A stretch of DNA of 6,801 bases from a bacterium. GTDB taxonomy: Bacteria > Chloroflexota > Dehalococcoidia > Tepidiformales > Tepidiformaceae. Positions 5,914 through 6,801 of the stretch are shown piece by piece. The notes under the pieces were generated by a model that was not told where the DNA came from, did not search any database, and was given only the letters and a program-made list of their open reading frames with translations. Where the stretch lies: positions 1 to 6,801 of the forward strand of contig CAMAUF010000116.1 in assembly GCA_945861295.1 (NCBI GenBank), given 5' to 3'. Both the position numbers and the translations under genes were made by a program. Numbering within the stretch: the first letter of the stretch is position 1; every line of letters starts with the position of its first letter.

Positions 5914-6801
5914 ATGAACACCCCCGCGCCTTCGTGTTCGACATACTCGTCCTCGCTCATCCCGAGGATCGAGGTCGCGACGTCGTATGTATGCTCGCCC
6001 ATGAGCGGCGCGGCGACGCGCAACGTCCCCGGCGTATCGCTCAGGCGGGGCGTGACGCCGTCGAAGTCCGATTCCCCGAGTTCCTCGTGCTGCAGGCGCT
6101 GCCACCAGTCGCGGGCGCGGAGCTGCGGGTCACGGTCGAAGCGGTCGCTCGCCTTCTGGACGACGCCGGCGCGAACACCCGCCGCCTGGAGCAGCTCCAT
6201 GGCGTCGTAATCTTGCTGGCCCGCCGTCCATTCGCCAATGAGTACGTCGAGTTCCTCTTGGTGGGCGATTCGGGCTTCGTTGCTGCGGAAACGGCTGTCG
6301 AACGTCCAACGGGGTTCGTCCATGGCGCGGACGAGGGCCTGCCACTCAGCGTCGCTGTGGCAGGCGAGGGCCAGCCAGCGATCCTCGCCGGCGCAGCGGT
6401 AGGTGTTGTGAGGGGCTACCTCTGGCTGCCAAGCGTGATTCCCGGGCGGAAGGCCCTCGCGCCGCCAGGAGCGGCCGTTGACGGTGAAATCGAGGATGGC
6501 GGGGCCGTTGAGGACGATGCCAGCCTCGACCTGCGAAATATCGATGTGCTGGCCTTCGCCGGTGCGGTTGCGATGGTGGAGGGCCGCCATGACCGCGATG
6601 GCGCCGGAATAGCCGGCCGTGTGGTCCATGTAGCTGTAGCCCCAGCCAGCCGGCGGCATTCCCGGCAGCCCAGAGGTGAGCGTGAGGCCGCTGAGCGCCT
6701 GTGCGGTTGGCCCCCAAGTGGTGAACTCCTTGTCACGGCCCCAGTGGCCGAAACCGGAAATGCTGCAATAGATGATGTCCGGCTTGATCGCCTTGAGCTG
6801 C
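5910..6801 (-). CDS. Family III (CaiB/BaiF) CoA-transferase, N-terminus cut by window edge
   Basis: Partial gene: 296 residues are visible and the frame stays open to the last base, so roughly the first 100 residues of a usual 400-residue enzyme lie outside. The visible part begins LKAIKPDIIYCSISGFG, the conserved strand before the active site. Next come a WGPTAQALSGL stretch, SYMDHTAGYSGA with D59 of the visible part as likely catalytic aspartate, and RTGEGQHIDIS. It ends with a small domain and the typical closing motif MGEHTYDV. An internal ATG at 6659 is not the start, because conserved family sequence continues upstream of it. It would transfer CoA between carboxylic acids in the cytoplasm. 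It is clearly a paralogue of the downstream gene rather than a recent duplicate: the two share motifs but differ at most positions. Its stop overlaps the downstream GTG by four bases. Substrate not identifiable. Confidence 0.92.
   Translation of the reverse strand, partial: QLKAIKPDIIYCSISGFGHWGRDKEFTTWGPTAQALSGLTLTSGLPGMPPAGWGYSYMDHTAGYSGAIAVMAALHHRNRTGEGQHIDISQVEAGIVLNGPAILDFTVNGRSWRREGLPPGNHAWQPEVAPHNTYRCAGEDRWLALACHSDAEWQALVRAMDEPRWTFDSRFRSNEARIAHQEELDVLIGEWTAGQQDYDAMELLQAAGVRAGVVQKASDRFDRDPQLRARDWWQRLQHEELGESDFDGVTPRLSDTPGTLRVAAPLMGEHTYDVATSILGMSEDEYVEHEGAGVFM

Noticed and set aside
5914..6105. N-terminal extension of the complete CoA-transferase to 6105
   Set aside because: The extra 64 residues are Arg-rich and unlike the family, and the region already encodes the C-terminus of the neighbouring paralogue.
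6657..6659. ATG as the start of the upstream CoA-transferase
   Set aside because: Conserved family sequence (KPDIIYCSISGFG and following) continues in frame upstream to the window edge, so this Met is internal.
1..6801. Mobile element, CRISPR array, toxin-antitoxin or defence island
   Set aside because: No transposase, integrase, direct repeats, spacer arrays or defence-type domains were seen; gene content is housekeeping and metabolic with even base composition.

Overview
The window is a GC-rich bacterial chromosomal segment carrying six genes in two convergent blocks. The most likely source is a Chloroflexota lineage (Dehalococcoidia, SAR202 or Tepidiformia-like). This is an inference from three things: Ser/Thr/Pro/Ala-rich lipoprotein linkers, cysteine-containing LysM repeats on a lipoprotein, and a small two-helix membrane protein of a type I associate with that phylum. 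No rRNA or other phylogenetic marker is present to prove it. I see no insertion sequence, prophage, CRISPR array or tRNA.

Plus-strand block (207-4630): an intact uvrC (nucleotide excision repair endonuclease), a 144-residue two-helix membrane protein of unknown function, a secreted M28-family metallopeptidase lipoprotein with an inserted PA domain, and a lipoprotein with two LysM repeats. The last two genes overlap by four bases (GTGA) and are probably translated together. Both are predicted to be anchored outside the cytoplasmic membrane. uvrC and the peptidase gene each have a TANNNT-type -10 element 6-7 bases before the start codon and no clear Shine-Dalgarno sequence, which suggests leaderless transcripts. 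The membrane protein gene instead has its own weak promoter and a good GAGGGA ribosome binding site.

Minus-strand block (6801 down to 4699): two adjacent paralogous family III (CaiB/BaiF) CoA-transferases. The upstream one is cut by the window edge and lacks its N-terminus. The downstream one is complete and starts on a GTG that overlaps its neighbour's stop by four bases. Their coupling suggests a two-subunit CoA-transferase or two enzymes of one acyl-CoA pathway; the substrate cannot be read from the sequence.

The two blocks meet tail to tail in a 68-base spacer holding GC-rich hairpins without T-tracts. The first 206 bases hold a short hairpin, a cluster of small palindromes and the predicted uvrC promoter, but no credible gene. 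I found no clear previously undescribed system. The items most worth checking are the coupled CoA-transferase pair, the cysteine-paired LysM lipoprotein next to the M28 peptidase, and the unnamed membrane protein after uvrC.
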